Source: Closterium sp. NIES-65
Taxonomy: Eukaryota > Streptophyta > Zygnematophyceae > Desmidiales > Closteriaceae
Assembly: GCA_948144175.1 (NCBI GenBank)
Contig: CANXME010002068.1
Location: 3,162,001 to 3,226,000 of the forward strand
DNA: 64,000 bases
Direction of reading: 5' to 3'
Shown: positions 55,220-64,000 of the stretch, in pieces
Numbering within the stretch: position 1 is the first letter of the stretch
How the letters are laid out: the number at the start of each line of letters is the position of its first letter
Made by a program: the position numbers and the translations under genes
Notes under the pieces: generated by a model
The model's input: only the letters and a program-made list of their open reading frames with translations
The model's database searches: none
Told to the model about the DNA's origin: nothing

Positions 55220-55855
55220 TGTAGAATTCCACTACTATAGCAACTTGATAGAGCTTAGAAGCACGATTCCAACGCACCGAAGAGTGCAGGAAACGGTCCA
55301 CTATAGCCAAAGATACACACAAACATAGCAGTGATAATGACTTGGTGGATTTCTGGTTTGTGCTCTCTGGTTTTATACTAGGACGCAATACAAAATAAAA
55401 GCACACAAGATAGTGTCGACCCGGGTCGCACGTTGAATTTTGTCGACGCGAAATTTGGAGCCTTGAATTTCGCCGAGCGAATTCCATTGACTGGAATTCC
55501 GTAGACAAGAATTTCCGCGACAAGAATTCCATCGACCACCGACTGTAACTCCCGTGCGAATTCTGTTGACTTCGACACTTCGTTGCCGAGTTTCAAACCG
55601 AACGCGACCCGAGATCGATTTCGCCAAATTGTCCCCAATCTGTCCCCAAAGTGTCCCCAATCTGTCCTGACAAGACACTTTCGGGACACTTGAATCGAAA
55701 GGTCTCCAGTTCGAAACTCGTGTGCACCATAACCAGCACCTTAGCAGAAACTGTCCTGAATCTGTCCTGAGACACTTTCAGGACAGATTTGAAGGTCACG
55801 AGTACGAATCCCAGCGCAGACATTTTGTTGCTCATGGCAGCATTTCCTTCTAACA
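55220..55855 (-). repeat. 3' LTR of I (636 bp)
   Basis: Plus strand TGTAGAATTCCACTAC to TCCTTCTAACA. Contains repeated CTGTCCCCAATCTGTCC-type short motifs (55625-55680, 55750-55790) and several GAATTCC-like boxes. Confidence 0.95.
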
Positions 55856-56760
55856 CACCCCCTTGCTGTTAGGAGCATTCTGGACTAGCCCGGCTGCTGC
55901 ACAGCATCGGTTGAAGGCTGCCTTCTTGAGCCGCTTCGTGAAGAAGTCCGCGGGCTGCGCCGTTGTAGGGATGTGCTGCACCTCCAACTTCTTCATGCGC
56001 ACCATGTCCTGTAGCCACATGTGGCGACGGTCCACATGCTTCATGTGCCCCTGCAGCCCGCCCGCCTGGCTGAGCTGCATCGCAGACATGTTGTCGACGT
56101 ACAGGGTAGTGGGGACACCCTTCTTGAGCGGTTGAAACTCCCACAGCAGGAACCTTAGCTTGCGCCCCTTCTTTCCCGCTTCCACCGCAGCCACAAGCTC
56201 GCTCTCGGTGGAGGAAAGTTTGGTTGCACCCTGTAGCTTCTTGGCCTGCCATGAAAGGGCAGCTCTGCCAAGCTTGAAGAGGTAGCCTCCCGTGGACGAC
56301 CGGTTCTCCTAGTCGCCTGCATCATCCGCATCTGCATACCCTACGAGAGTCAAACTCTCTGGTCCTCCCTTGAACAGCAGCCCCTTGTCCGGTGAGGCAG
56401 CCCACTAGGAGAGTGTGCGGAAGAGCTCATGCCAATGCGCATCGGTCCTGAGGTGTGCACCTGCTGCAAGGCGACTGCATGCAAAAGAGAGGTCAGGACG
56501 GGTTGAGATGGCTGCAAACTACACCATGCCAAGAATTGACAAGTACTCGGTCATGGTACAATTGGCAAACTGGCCGGCATCCTGCTTAGCAAAGCTGGCA
56601 GAGGAGAGAGGAGTAATAGGCTGCTTCTTTGGTGGCGCCCCCTTGAAGAACCGCTGCTGCACCTTCGCCAGATACGCATTCTGGTGCAGGAAGAGTGTCC
56701 TGTTGGGGCGATCTCGCTCAATCTGCAGTCCCAGGTAGCGCTCCACTGGCTCCACCTCAC
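55856..56760 (-). pseudogene. RT tail and RNase H of I
   Basis: VERYLGLQIERDRPNRTLFL and ITPLSSASFAKQDAGQF (RT tail), then RNase H blocks VAAVEAGKKGRKLRFLLWEF-like, LYVDNMSAMQLSQAGGLQGH, RRHMWLQDMVRMKKLEVQHI and PADFFTKRLKKAAFNRC. The end reaches the LTR. Fossil segment of I. Confidence 0.85.
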
Positions 56761-56806
56761 GGAGCTGAAACGCCTTGGCCAGCAGCCCCTTCAGGTCCTG
56801 CAGAAG

Positions 56807-59800
56807 CTACTGGTCTTCACTTGCCGCAAGCAGGTCATCCACGTAGATTAGCAGCCACACGCGCTTCCCGCTTTCCCCATCCTTGTAGTATAGGGCCTGG
56901 TCCACAAGGCTCTTCTTGTACCCCTCCACAAGGAGCACCTTGTCCAGCTCCTTGTACCACAGAAGGGGACTCTGCTTTAGCCCGTAAAGGCTTTTCTGCA
57001 AGAGGCACACCTTGCTGCTACCGTCGGTGAAGTAAGGCGGCTGCTGCATGTAGATCTCGTGGTCGATGGTGCCGTGAAGAAATGCATTCTTCACATCAAG
57101 CTGCAGCAAATCCAGGTCCATAGCTGCTGCGATTGAGAGGAGCACGCGAACGGTGGTGTAGCTGCCAACAGGAGCGTAAGTGTCGTTGTAGTCGATGCCG
57201 AATCGCTGGCTAAAGCCCTTAGCCACTAGCCTGGCCTTGTACTTCTCCACGGTGCCATCAGGCCGCAGCTTCTTCTTCAGCAGCCACTTGACGCTGACGG
57301 TTTTGCGACCTTCAGGTAGGTCAGCCAACGTCCAAGTGCCTTGCTCATCAAGGCTCTCCATCTCCTCCTTCATAGCAGCCCACCATTCCTTGCCTTCAGT
57401 CCCGGTCAACGCAGCTGCTAGGTCGAGGATGACACCTCCCCAAGCGCCTTCCTCCTCCTCATCCTTGTCCGGGTATTCCACGTCGTCATCGCTGCCCGTG
57501 TCGCACTCGTCCCCAGCAAGGTATGCCACGTCGTACGGGTTGTCCTCATCATCCGCATCCAGGGCCGTCATGGCTGATGGCTGAAACCGTACGGGTGGCA
57601 CCCCCTTGTTAGGCCTGCTGGAGCGACGTGGGGGTGGTGGAATGGGCTGGAAGGGGGGAACTGCAGGTGAAGGCTCATGCTCATGGGCCATAGGTGACTG
57701 CTCATCCACTGCTACTTCTTCTTCTTCTTCCTTCTCGTGATCAGCCTTGCTGGTGTCAACCTCCACAGGACCATCCGCCGGTCCTACGGGCGCCGAATCA
57801 GCAACGGAGGGTGGACCAAAAGGAGGAGGTGCAGTAGGTGCCTTGCTGCCCAAAGGGCCCACCGAGCGTTCAAGGGGTTTCTCGCCCCCTTGTACAGACG
57901 GTACCGGGGCCACGATGACGGTACGTGGTGGCGGCGGATTCTGCTCGGGGTCGTGGGGCTCAGAGAAGAGAGGTGGGACTGAAGCAAAGGGTGGTGTGGG
58001 CTGGTCGTTCCCGTCACCCACGCGTGCACGCCACTTCTGCCACCGTTCAAGTGACATGTCCTCATGAAAACGTGCATCCCGGGTGATGACCATGCGCTTT
58101 GACTCAACATCCACCGCACGCCATCCCTTACTTTCCATGCTCATGCCCAAATGAATGCCCCAACGAGTCTTGCTTGCAAGCTTCCCCTCACGCTCATGCT
58201 CAGGAACGAGGTACTGCACCATGCACCCGAACACACGGACCATGGATACACCGGGCTTGACTTTGAACACCACCAAATGAGGGGTCACACCATGGGGCAG
58301 GGTGGATTGGTGCACACGGTTTACCACCCACAAGAATTGCTGGAAAGCGAAGTGCCACCAGTGTGCTTTCACCCCCATGTGCGCCAACATCACACGCATG
58401 CCCTCGGTTACCGTACGATTGCGGCGTTCAGCCACACCGTTCTGCTGGGGGGTCGAGGGGCAGGAGAGTTGACGTAAAATTCCTCGTTGCTTCAGCAGCA
58501 ACAGAAACTCATGCGACATAAACTCCCCTCCCCGGTCCGACCGCAACACCTTCACCGTCATGCCGGTTTGGCGTTCAGCTTCGGGAAGCCATTCCTTGAA
58601 GGCAGTAAGCGCGTCGCTTTTCAGCTTCAACGTCTTCCCCCAGGTGTAATGTGAGGCGTGGTCGACAAAAAGAATGTAGTACCTGCTTCCATCCATGGCT
58701 AGGGTCTGAAATGGACCGCACACGTCAGTATGGACCAGCCCAAGTACCTGCTCCTCTCGCTCGTCGTGCAGCGGAAATGATTCACGAGTGAGTTTGGCTT
58801 CATGGCAGGAGGTGCACGGCATATCCTCACCTCCTTTCTCCAGATCCATACCGAACACGCCACCGCTCGTGGCTGTCCGCTTCACCGCATCGAAGTGGAC
58901 GTGTCCAAGGCGAGCGTGCCACAGGTTGGGCATTGCCTTGGAGCCCACCGCGTACGTCTTGAGGCTGGCCGCTCCATCTTTAGCTTCCGGCTTGCTTGAC
59001 GCCACATCAGCAATCTCCTTCGCCGTGCCGTTGCTTGCCGTTGCAACCGCCGTGCCGTTGCACGCCGATGCAGCCCCTGTGCCGTTGCTCGCCGCTCCAC
59101 CCACCATATCGGTGCATGCCGCTGCAGCCGCCATGCCGTTGCATGCCACTACTGCCGTTGCACCGTTCCTTGCTGGCCCCGGTTTCAGGTCAAGGTAGTG
59201 AAGGCGATGACGGTATCGTGCCGTTGCAGCCACTTGACCTCCTGATGCGATGATGCGAGTGACACCTTCCTCGGTTTGCAGATTTGCTCCCTTGTCCAAG
59301 AGCTGCCCAGGGGAGACCAAGTTGGCCTTCATTCCTGGCACAAAGAGGACATCATATAGGGTCACACGCAAGCTGTTAGTGCCCTCCAGCAAAACCTCAC
59401 CAACACCGGCAACTTCCTGCATAGAACCATCAAACCCTTTGACTGATTTCGTTGCAGATGGGTCACGGATCACCGTAAACCACTCCTTGCGGCCGGTCAT
59501 GTGTTGAGAGCATCCTGAGTCAAGGAACCATAAGTCCTTGTCGTCGGCCAGCAACTTTGCAGCCGAACACGCGACGCTGAGCGCCACGCCCTTCCCGTCT
59601 CCTTCGGCTACGTTCGCGGCTGCCGCGGGCGTTGTATCTTTCTTCTTGTTGGGGCACTTGGCAGCCATGTGCCCCTCCTCATTGCAATTGTAGCAGCGCC
59701 CCTTGAAGGGGGCTCGCTTCTTCTCCCGCTTGCCATCCTTCTTCTTGTCTGTGTGCTCCCTTCCCTCTTTTCCTTCCTTCCCGTTGACCCCCGTTGTAGC

Positions 59801-60010
59801 CACGATGGTGTTGACAGCGCCCGAGAAAGCAGATGCATCGCTGGTGATCTGCTTGTAACTCTGTTCCATGGAGAGAGTCTGCTCCTCCATCAACACCTCG
59901 CTGCACACGCGTTCCACCGTCATGTCAGGGCTGGAAATTTCGAGCTTGCGGCGAAGAAATCCGTACTCCGGTGGTAGGCCCTTCAGCACGTGGGCGGCAA
60001 ACGTGGCCAT
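56807..60010 (-). CDS. gag-pol frame of I (1067 codons open)
   Basis: Gag C-terminal half: VLKGLPPEYGFLRRKLEISS (about residue 8-27), zinc knuckle C106-x2-C109-x4-H114-x4-C119 (CYNCNEEGHMAAKC). Protease: WFLDSGCSQHMTG with Asp 164. A linker repeats (A/S)CNG(T/M)A-like units (about 285-335). Integrase: HARLGHVHFDAV...CTSCH, HTDVCGPF, RSDRGGEFMSHEF and NGVAERRNRTV (His-His-Cys-Cys and D-D-E residues). Pro/acidic linker about 680-850. RT: WAAMKEEMESLDEQGTW, KYKARLVAKGFSQRFGIDYN, LLQLDVKNAFLHGTIDHEIY, LYGLKQSPLLWY and palm YVDD at 1056-1059. The first ATG is an arbitrary start, since gag begins upstream. The best preserved copia frame in the window; the element as a whole is broken. Confidence 0.93.
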   Translation of the reverse strand: MATFAAHVLKGLPPEYGFLRRKLEISSPDMTVERVCSEVLMEEQTLSMEQSYKQITSDASAFSGAVNTIVATTGVNGKEGKEGREHTDKKKDGKREKKRAPFKGRCYNCNEEGHMAAKCPNKKKDTTPAAAANVAEGDGKGVALSVACSAAKLLADDKDLWFLDSGCSQHMTGRKEWFTVIRDPSATKSVKGFDGSMQEVAGVGEVLLEGTNSLRVTLYDVLFVPGMKANLVSPGQLLDKGANLQTEEGVTRIIASGGQVAATARYRHRLHYLDLKPGPARNGATAVVACNGMAAAAACTDMVGGAASNGTGAASACNGTAVATASNGTAKEIADVASSKPEAKDGAASLKTYAVGSKAMPNLWHARLGHVHFDAVKRTATSGGVFGMDLEKGGEDMPCTSCHEAKLTRESFPLHDEREEQVLGLVHTDVCGPFQTLAMDGSRYYILFVDHASHYTWGKTLKLKSDALTAFKEWLPEAERQTGMTVKVLRSDRGGEFMSHEFLLLLKQRGILRQLSCPSTPQQNGVAERRNRTVTEGMRVMLAHMGVKAHWWHFAFQQFLWVVNRVHQSTLPHGVTPHLVVFKVKPGVSMVRVFGCMVQYLVPEHEREGKLASKTRWGIHLGMSMESKGWRAVDVESKRMVITRDARFHEDMSLERWQKWRARVGDGNDQPTPPFASVPPLFSEPHDPEQNPPPPRTVIVAPVPSVQGGEKPLERSVGPLGSKAPTAPPPFGPPSVADSAPVGPADGPVEVDTSKADHEKEEEEEVAVDEQSPMAHEHEPSPAVPPFQPIPPPPRRSSRPNKGVPPVRFQPSAMTALDADDEDNPYDVAYLAGDECDTGSDDDVEYPDKDEEEEGAWGGVILDLAAALTGTEGKEWWAAMKEEMESLDEQGTWTLADLPEGRKTVSVKWLLKKKLRPDGTVEKYKARLVAKGFSQRFGIDYNDTYAPVGSYTTVRVLLSIAAAMDLDLLQLDVKNAFLHGTIDHEIYMQQPPYFTDGSSKVCLLQKSLYGLKQSPLLWYKELDKVLLVEGYKKSLVDQALYYKDGESGKRVWLLIYVDDLLAASEDQ
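59010..59180 (-). repeat. Short tandem repeat in the protease-integrase linker of I
   Basis: Plus-strand units around GCCGTGCCGTTGCACGCC and GATGCAGCC (about 39-45 bp period), coding for repeated Ala/Cys-Asn-Gly-Thr/Met-Ala segments. Not present in H, which belongs to another family. Confidence 0.7.
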
Positions 60011-60347
60011 GTGGACCTCCTGTCCAATGGTCAGCAGCTCCGCTCGGATGGTGCGGGCCCTATTGCAGTAGGATTCCGCTGTCTCATCGTCTCCCTTCCT
60101 GAGTTGGGCTAACTGGGTCTGAAGTAGGGAAGCGTGGAGGGCATCACGAACATGAATAAATAGACAAGATATATGCCCATGCTAGCTGTCCGGCTTTCTC
60201 TTGCTGAGAGAAACCAGAGATGGACATTCGGATGGGTGGAGAAACACATCGGTTCAGCACCATGAATGCAAGCATTTGGCCCTTTGCGTACTCCCTTCGT
60301 TGCAAGGGGTTGTTTGGGGCCGGGCTTGGTGCTGTCGCGTTGCAAAA

Positions 60348-60749
60348 CTACCACAAATCAGCACACTGGAGCTGAGGTCGGATGGCGCTGACCCACGCGG
60401 TAAGGTCGTGCCTTCCCTCCAGCAGCGGCGTCACTGAGATATGCTCAACTCCAAACTTGAATTGGCCATAGCTCGTGCAAATCATTCCCGTGTCAATGGT
60501 CGGTGCAAGAGCTCCTCCACCAATGCCCACAGCACTAGGAGCCTCATGCACAGCTCCTCCTTTACCAGTTCCTCCTTGCTGGCTGCTCGCAGTTGCTTGC
60601 TCCGCCGCGCGCTCCCGAACCATGCGTAGTAGACGACCATCCACAATGAGGTCGACCTCCTCATCACGCAAGTGAGGGTGGTGCTCACGAACGGACGCCT
60701 CCAGCTCCTGACGGGCATTCAGACCTTCAGCGCTCGTTAACCACTCCAT
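60348..60749 (-). pseudogene. gag N-terminal part of I
   Basis: 134-codon frame starting MEWLTSAEGLNARQELEASV, with DEEVDLIVDGRLLRMVRERA, a Gly/Ala linker and QFKFGVEHISVTPLLEGRHD followed by LTAWVSAIRPQL, the start of the copia gag fold (ISVTPLLEGRHDLTAW corresponds to the L-x-G-x-NY-x-W block). Fossil segment. Confidence 0.75.
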
Positions 60750-60843
60750 GCGCAGTCAAAACGTGCGTCGGCCACACCAACGTGGGAACGAAGTGATGGG
60801 AGGACAACATCAAGCCGCTAGTTGGATCGACGCAGATAACGCA

Positions 60844-60855
60844 GCTCTGATACCA
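60844..60855 (-). other. Primer binding site of I
   Basis: Minus-strand TGGTATCAGAGC immediately inside the LTR. Standard initiator-Met tRNA PBS. Confidence 0.9.
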
Positions 60856-61491
60856 TGTAGAATTCCACTACTATAGCAGCTGGATAGAGCTCAGAAGCAC
60901 GATTCCAACGCACTAAAGAGTGCAGGAAACGGTCCACTATAGCCAGAGATACACACAAACATAGCAGTGATAATGACTTGGTTGATTTCTGGTTTGTGCT
61001 CTCTGGTTTTATACTAGGACGCAATACAAAATAAAAGCACACAAGATAGTGTCGACAAGGGTCGCACGTTGAATTTTGTTGACGCAAAATTTGGAGCCTT
61101 GAATTTCGCCGAGCGAATTTCATTGACTGGAATTCCGTAGACAAGAATTTCCGCGACAAGAATTCCGTCGACCACCAACTGTAACTCCCGTGCGAATTCT
61201 GTTGACTTCGACACTTCGCTGCCGAGTTTCAAACCGAACGCGACCCGAGATCGATTTCGCCAAACTGTCCCCAATCTGTCCCCAAACTGTCCCAAATCTG
61301 TCCTGACAAGACACTTTCGGGACACTTGAATCGAAAGGTCTCCAGTTCAAAACTCGTGTGCACCATAACCAGCGCCTTAGCAGAAACTATCCTGAATCTG
61401 TCCTGAGACACTTTCAGGACAGATTTGAAGGTCACGAGTACGAATCCCAGCGCAGACATTTTGTTGCTCATGGCAGCATTTCCTTCTAACA
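60856..61491 (-). repeat. 5' LTR of I (636 bp)
   Basis: Pair of 55220-55855 (about 3.3 percent different). Followed by TSD GGAGA (61492-61496). Confidence 0.95.
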
Positions 61492-61504
61492 GGAGAGGTA
61501 GAGA
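61492..61504 (+). mobile_element. Copia element K, short remainder between I and J
   Basis: Thirteen bases, GGAGAGGTAGAGA, continuing the Gly/Glu-coding gag tail of K after the I insertion. The last five (AGAGA) are the expected left target-site duplication of J; its partner lies outside the window. Confidence 0.6.
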
Positions 61505-62521
61505 TGACTACAGTCGTTCTCCTAGTGCACACACTGCATGCTAGGTCACGGGGCAATTTGGCAAGAGTTTCACTAGGGAAAATTGACAACAATTGTTGCA
61601 GCAACATTGGCAAGACAGACTACATCAAAGCTAGCTAGGCTGCTGGTCGACCTCCAGCGCAGCACGGTCGACCACGCTCCAGCGTAGCAGCGCTCGCACC
61701 GCTCCAGCATTGCAGAGTAACAATTCACCAACGTTGCAAGTCCACGGTGTGCCAACGCTGCAGCAGGTCGGCTGCACAGCGTTGCACCCGCAGGACAATG
61801 GTGCATCTTCTTCGCAGGTGCGCGCAGCTGGTTGGTGCTCCACATCTTGTCATGACCATAGCGCAGGCGCCTGGCAGACTCCACGCCAGCAACTGCGTCC
61901 ACCAGCCACGTCGACCTTGGGATACCACCCCCGAGGTCGGCCTCGCAGACTCCACCCCGGCGACACTCGCGCATGTCGCGCGGGTATCCCGGTCGGTTGG
62001 GCAACCACGACTAATCGACTAGCACAGTCCGTAGCCGGCCATACATGCCTAGCGTCCTCAGCCCGGTGTCCAGGCACCCAGGACACCATCCGAACCCCCA
62101 TATCGGCGTCCAGACGGCTAGGACGCCTTGGAAACGTCCAGGGCAGCACCCAGCTTCCCAGGACGCCAACCAGACGCCCACGTCGGTGCCCGGGCCATCA
62201 GGATGCCGTGCAGACGCCTAGGGCGGCGTCTCAGGCTCCTAGGATGCCGTGCAGATGCCTAGGTCGGCGTCCAGCCTTCCATAACGCCGTGCAGACGCCC
62301 AGGTCGGCGTCTGACCTCCCAAGACGCCAACCAGGCGTCAAAGACGCTGACCAAGCGGGCGTCCTCCTGCCCGCCGCCCTCCAGCCAGGTGCCCTCCAGC
62401 TCGGCGCCCCTACAGTGGCCCTCGTGCCCACTGCTGCACGTCGGCTGCAACCCCCGCACATCCGACCACGAGGTCGGCTCCGCCCAAGCGAGGACGAGGC
62501 GAAACAACACTCCCGTTGACA
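61505..62521 (-). repeat. 3' LTR of J (1017 bp) with internal tandem repeats
   Basis: Homologous to the H LTR but longer, because of extra repeats of about 45-50 bp with GCCGTGCAGACGCC and CGGCGTC (about 62120-62345). The plus-strand left end TGACTACAGTCG is inferred as the LTR tip, and the right end is CGTTGACA. The last 60-80 bases differ from H. Confidence 0.82.
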
Positions 62522-62649
62522 CTCCCTTGCCGCGTTCACGCTTGGACCCCCAGCCCACACGGCAGTAGAGCTCCGAGAATAGTCCGTTGGCGTGCACCCA
62601 ACACACTGCACACCGGTCGCCACACCAGCCATGCAAGAGGGCATGGCAC

Positions 62650-63873
62650 CTACTGCTGCACGTCGTCAACACCCTCGCCCTCGCCGACCAAGCATACCTG
62701 ACCGATTGCGATGGAGCACCGGTTGAAGGCCGGGTAGTGCAGCGCCTTCGTCAGGAAGTCGGCTGGCTGCTCAGCCATCGGGATGTACTTCAGCGAGAAC
62801 TTCCCGTGCTTCACCATGTGCTGCAGCCAGGCCTGTCGCCGCTCCATGTGCTTGAGGTTGCCCGTCAGCCCCATGCCCTCGGTGACTATGATGGCAGACT
62901 TGTTGTCCATTCTCAGGAAAGTCGGCTTCCCGGGGTCCAGCTGCCGGAACTGTGCAAGGACGAAACGAAGTCGGCGTCCCTCCATGTCGGCTTCGGTGGC
63001 CGCCACGTACTCCGACTCGGTCAACGACAACGTCGCGCACTTGATGAACTGGCTCGACCAGGAGACTGCGGCCCCTCCGTGGACGAACACGTTGCCACCC
63101 GTGCTCGTCCTGTTCTGCTTGTCACTAGCCTCGTCGGCGTCTACGTAGCCGACCAGCTCCAGCGACTCTGGTCCACCACCGTACTCCAGGGCGGTGTCAC
63201 GTGTGTTGGCGAGGTAGGCGAGGCAGCGGTCGACCTCGCGCCAGTGCTGGTCTCTCCTCACCGTGAGGCCGCTCCCCAGCTTGCTACAGGCCAAGACAAT
63301 GTCCGGCCTCGTCGTTGTTGCCGCGAACTGCAGCAAGCCAACTTTCTGCCGGTATTCCTCCTCCTTGCGTTCATGCGCCTCTTCGTCGTCGAAGGTAAGC
63401 TCGGCGTAGGCGTCGACTAAGACCGGCATCTTTGGGGTGCGCCCGGTCTGCTCCTCGTCGATGAAGCACGTGCACAGCTTGTCGACGTAGCCCTGCTGGT
63501 GCAGCCATAGCTTCCCCGCTGACATGTCGCGCACGATCTCCAGCCGGAGGTACTTCTGCACCGGCGAGATCTCGCGCAGCTCGAAGGCGGCTTCCAGCAG
63601 CTCCTTCAGCTCCTCTAGCATTGCGGCGCTGCTGCTGGCGGTGAGCAGGTGGTCGACGTAGACCAGCACCCAGCAAGCCACTCCGTCGTTGCTGACCTTG
63701 AAGTAACGAGCCTCGTCGACCTGGCTCTTCTTCCACCCGGCGCCGACCAGCACATCGTTGAGCGCCAAGTACCACAGCAGAGGCGAATGCTTCAGCCCGT
63801 ACAGGCTCTTCAGCAGCTTGCAGACCGGGCCGGTTCTGTCGTTGAAGTAGTCCGGCTGGGACATGTAGAGCAC
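62650..63873 (-). CDS. RT and RNase H frame of J (407 codons open)
   Basis: LYMSQPDYFNDRTGPVCKLL, LYGLKHSPLLWYLALNDVLV, VYVDHLLTASSSAAMLEELK (palm region), VQKYLRLEIVRDMSAGKLWL, TRPDIVLACSKLGSGLTVRR, VGYVDADEASDKQNRTSTGG, AAVSWSSQFIKCATLSLTES, YVAATEADMEGRRLRFVLAQ, MDNKSAIIVTEGMGLTGNLK and PADFLTKALHYPAFNRCSIA. RT thumb to RNase H are continuous, and RNase H would degrade the RNA strand of the hybrid. It is the 3' part of a larger polyprotein from a broken element. Confidence 0.88.
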   Translation of the reverse strand: MLYMSQPDYFNDRTGPVCKLLKSLYGLKHSPLLWYLALNDVLVGAGWKKSQVDEARYFKVSNDGVACWVLVYVDHLLTASSSAAMLEELKELLEAAFELREISPVQKYLRLEIVRDMSAGKLWLHQQGYVDKLCTCFIDEEQTGRTPKMPVLVDAYAELTFDDEEAHERKEEEYRQKVGLLQFAATTTRPDIVLACSKLGSGLTVRRDQHWREVDRCLAYLANTRDTALEYGGGPESLELVGYVDADEASDKQNRTSTGGNVFVHGGAAVSWSSQFIKCATLSLTESEYVAATEADMEGRRLRFVLAQFRQLDPGKPTFLRMDNKSAIIVTEGMGLTGNLKHMERRQAWLQHMVKHGKFSLKYIPMAEQPADFLTKALHYPAFNRCSIAIGQVCLVGEGEGVDDVQQ

Positions 63874-64000
63874 CTGGTCGAGCTTGCTCTACAGGAAGGC
63901 ATTCTTCATGTCGAGGTGCATCACGTTGAGGTCGAGGACAACAACGATGCTGAGGAAGATCCTCAGCATGAGGTAGCTGCCCACCGGCGCAAACGTCTCG

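Larger units (their letters stand above)
55220..61491 (-). mobile_element. Copia element I, nested in K
   Basis: Minus-strand copia of 6272 bp with two LTRs of 636 bp (55220-55855, 60856-61491) that differ at about 21 positions with no length change, and perfect TSD GGAGA (55215-55219, 61492-61496). From its 5' end: PBS 60844-60855, gag N-part (60749-60348), the long gag-pol frame (60010-56807) with zinc knuckle, protease, integrase and RT palm, RT tail and RNase H (56760-55856), and a polypurine tract (AGCAAGGGGGTG on the minus strand). The most complete copy of the window, though broken at a few points (about three to five). Confidence 0.95.
61505..64000 (-). mobile_element. Copia element J (same family as H), cut by window edge
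   Basis: Minus-strand copia. Its 3' LTR (61505-62521), polypurine tract (62522-62535, CTCCCTTGCCGCG on the plus strand), 3' UTR, RNase H and RT are in the window; integrase, gag and 5' LTR lie beyond 64000. The 3' UTR and RNase H end closely match H (TGCCATGCCCTCTTGCATGG in both). Broken, but the RT-RNase H frame is long. Nested in K next to I. Confidence 0.9.

Overview
The window looks like repeat-dense nuclear heterochromatin of a plant-lineage eukaryote. Recognisable coding sequence is almost all Ty1/Copia-type LTR retrotransposon (domain order gag, protease, integrase, reverse transcriptase, RNase H), and several copies have a primer binding site (PBS) starting TGGTAT(C), as expected for initiator-Met tRNA priming in plants. 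The GC-rich codon use, poly-glycine gag and Gly-Ala-Glu-Pro linker recall copia elements I associate with streptophyte green algae such as Closterium; this is memory, not a search, so the organism stays open. No host gene, rRNA, tRNA or CRISPR array was found.

Layout. 1-12666: two related short-LTR copia copies (X and C, both mainly minus strand) lie in tandem around one shared 121-bp LTR. The block between two inverted LTRs (2989-6639) reads on the plus strand and seems flipped. 12667-12928: unassigned. 12929-17949: an old, much decayed copia of another family (D) with ~595-bp LTRs. 17950-47793: a satellite of 37-bp monomers (about 240 monomers in four stretches), holding two copies of a non-satellite spacer in opposite orientation and three short-LTR copia insertions: E (20977-26019, minus, TSD TAGAT), G (26452-33359, plus, TSD GGGAG) and F (37915-45414, plus, TSD GTAAT). 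47794-48080: GT-rich sequence of unknown type. 48081-64000: a four-layer nest. Element K is interrupted by H (49384-54981, TSD CCAAG), I (55220-61491, TSD GGAGA) and J (61505 to the window end).

Relative age from LTR pairs, counted by eye: E youngest (1 difference in 132), then F (3 in 121), I (about 21 in 636), G (7 in 125), H (about 6 percent over the shared part), and D far older (roughly a fifth to a quarter different). At a rice-like rate of 1.3e-8 per site per year, E to G would fall at about 0.3 to 2 million years, but the rate here is unknown. All elements appear broken. The best preserved reading frames are the 1067-residue gag-pol frame of I, a 762-residue protease-integrase frame in C and a 704-residue frame in E.

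I see no new enzymatic or defence system. The parts most worth a second look are the exactly resolvable nesting, the flipped LTR-bounded block, the satellite with its inverted spacer pair, and the family traits of the short-LTR copia group: very short LTRs with a conserved core, a hairpin beside the PBS, minisatellite leaders and an unusual Cys-His motif in gag.
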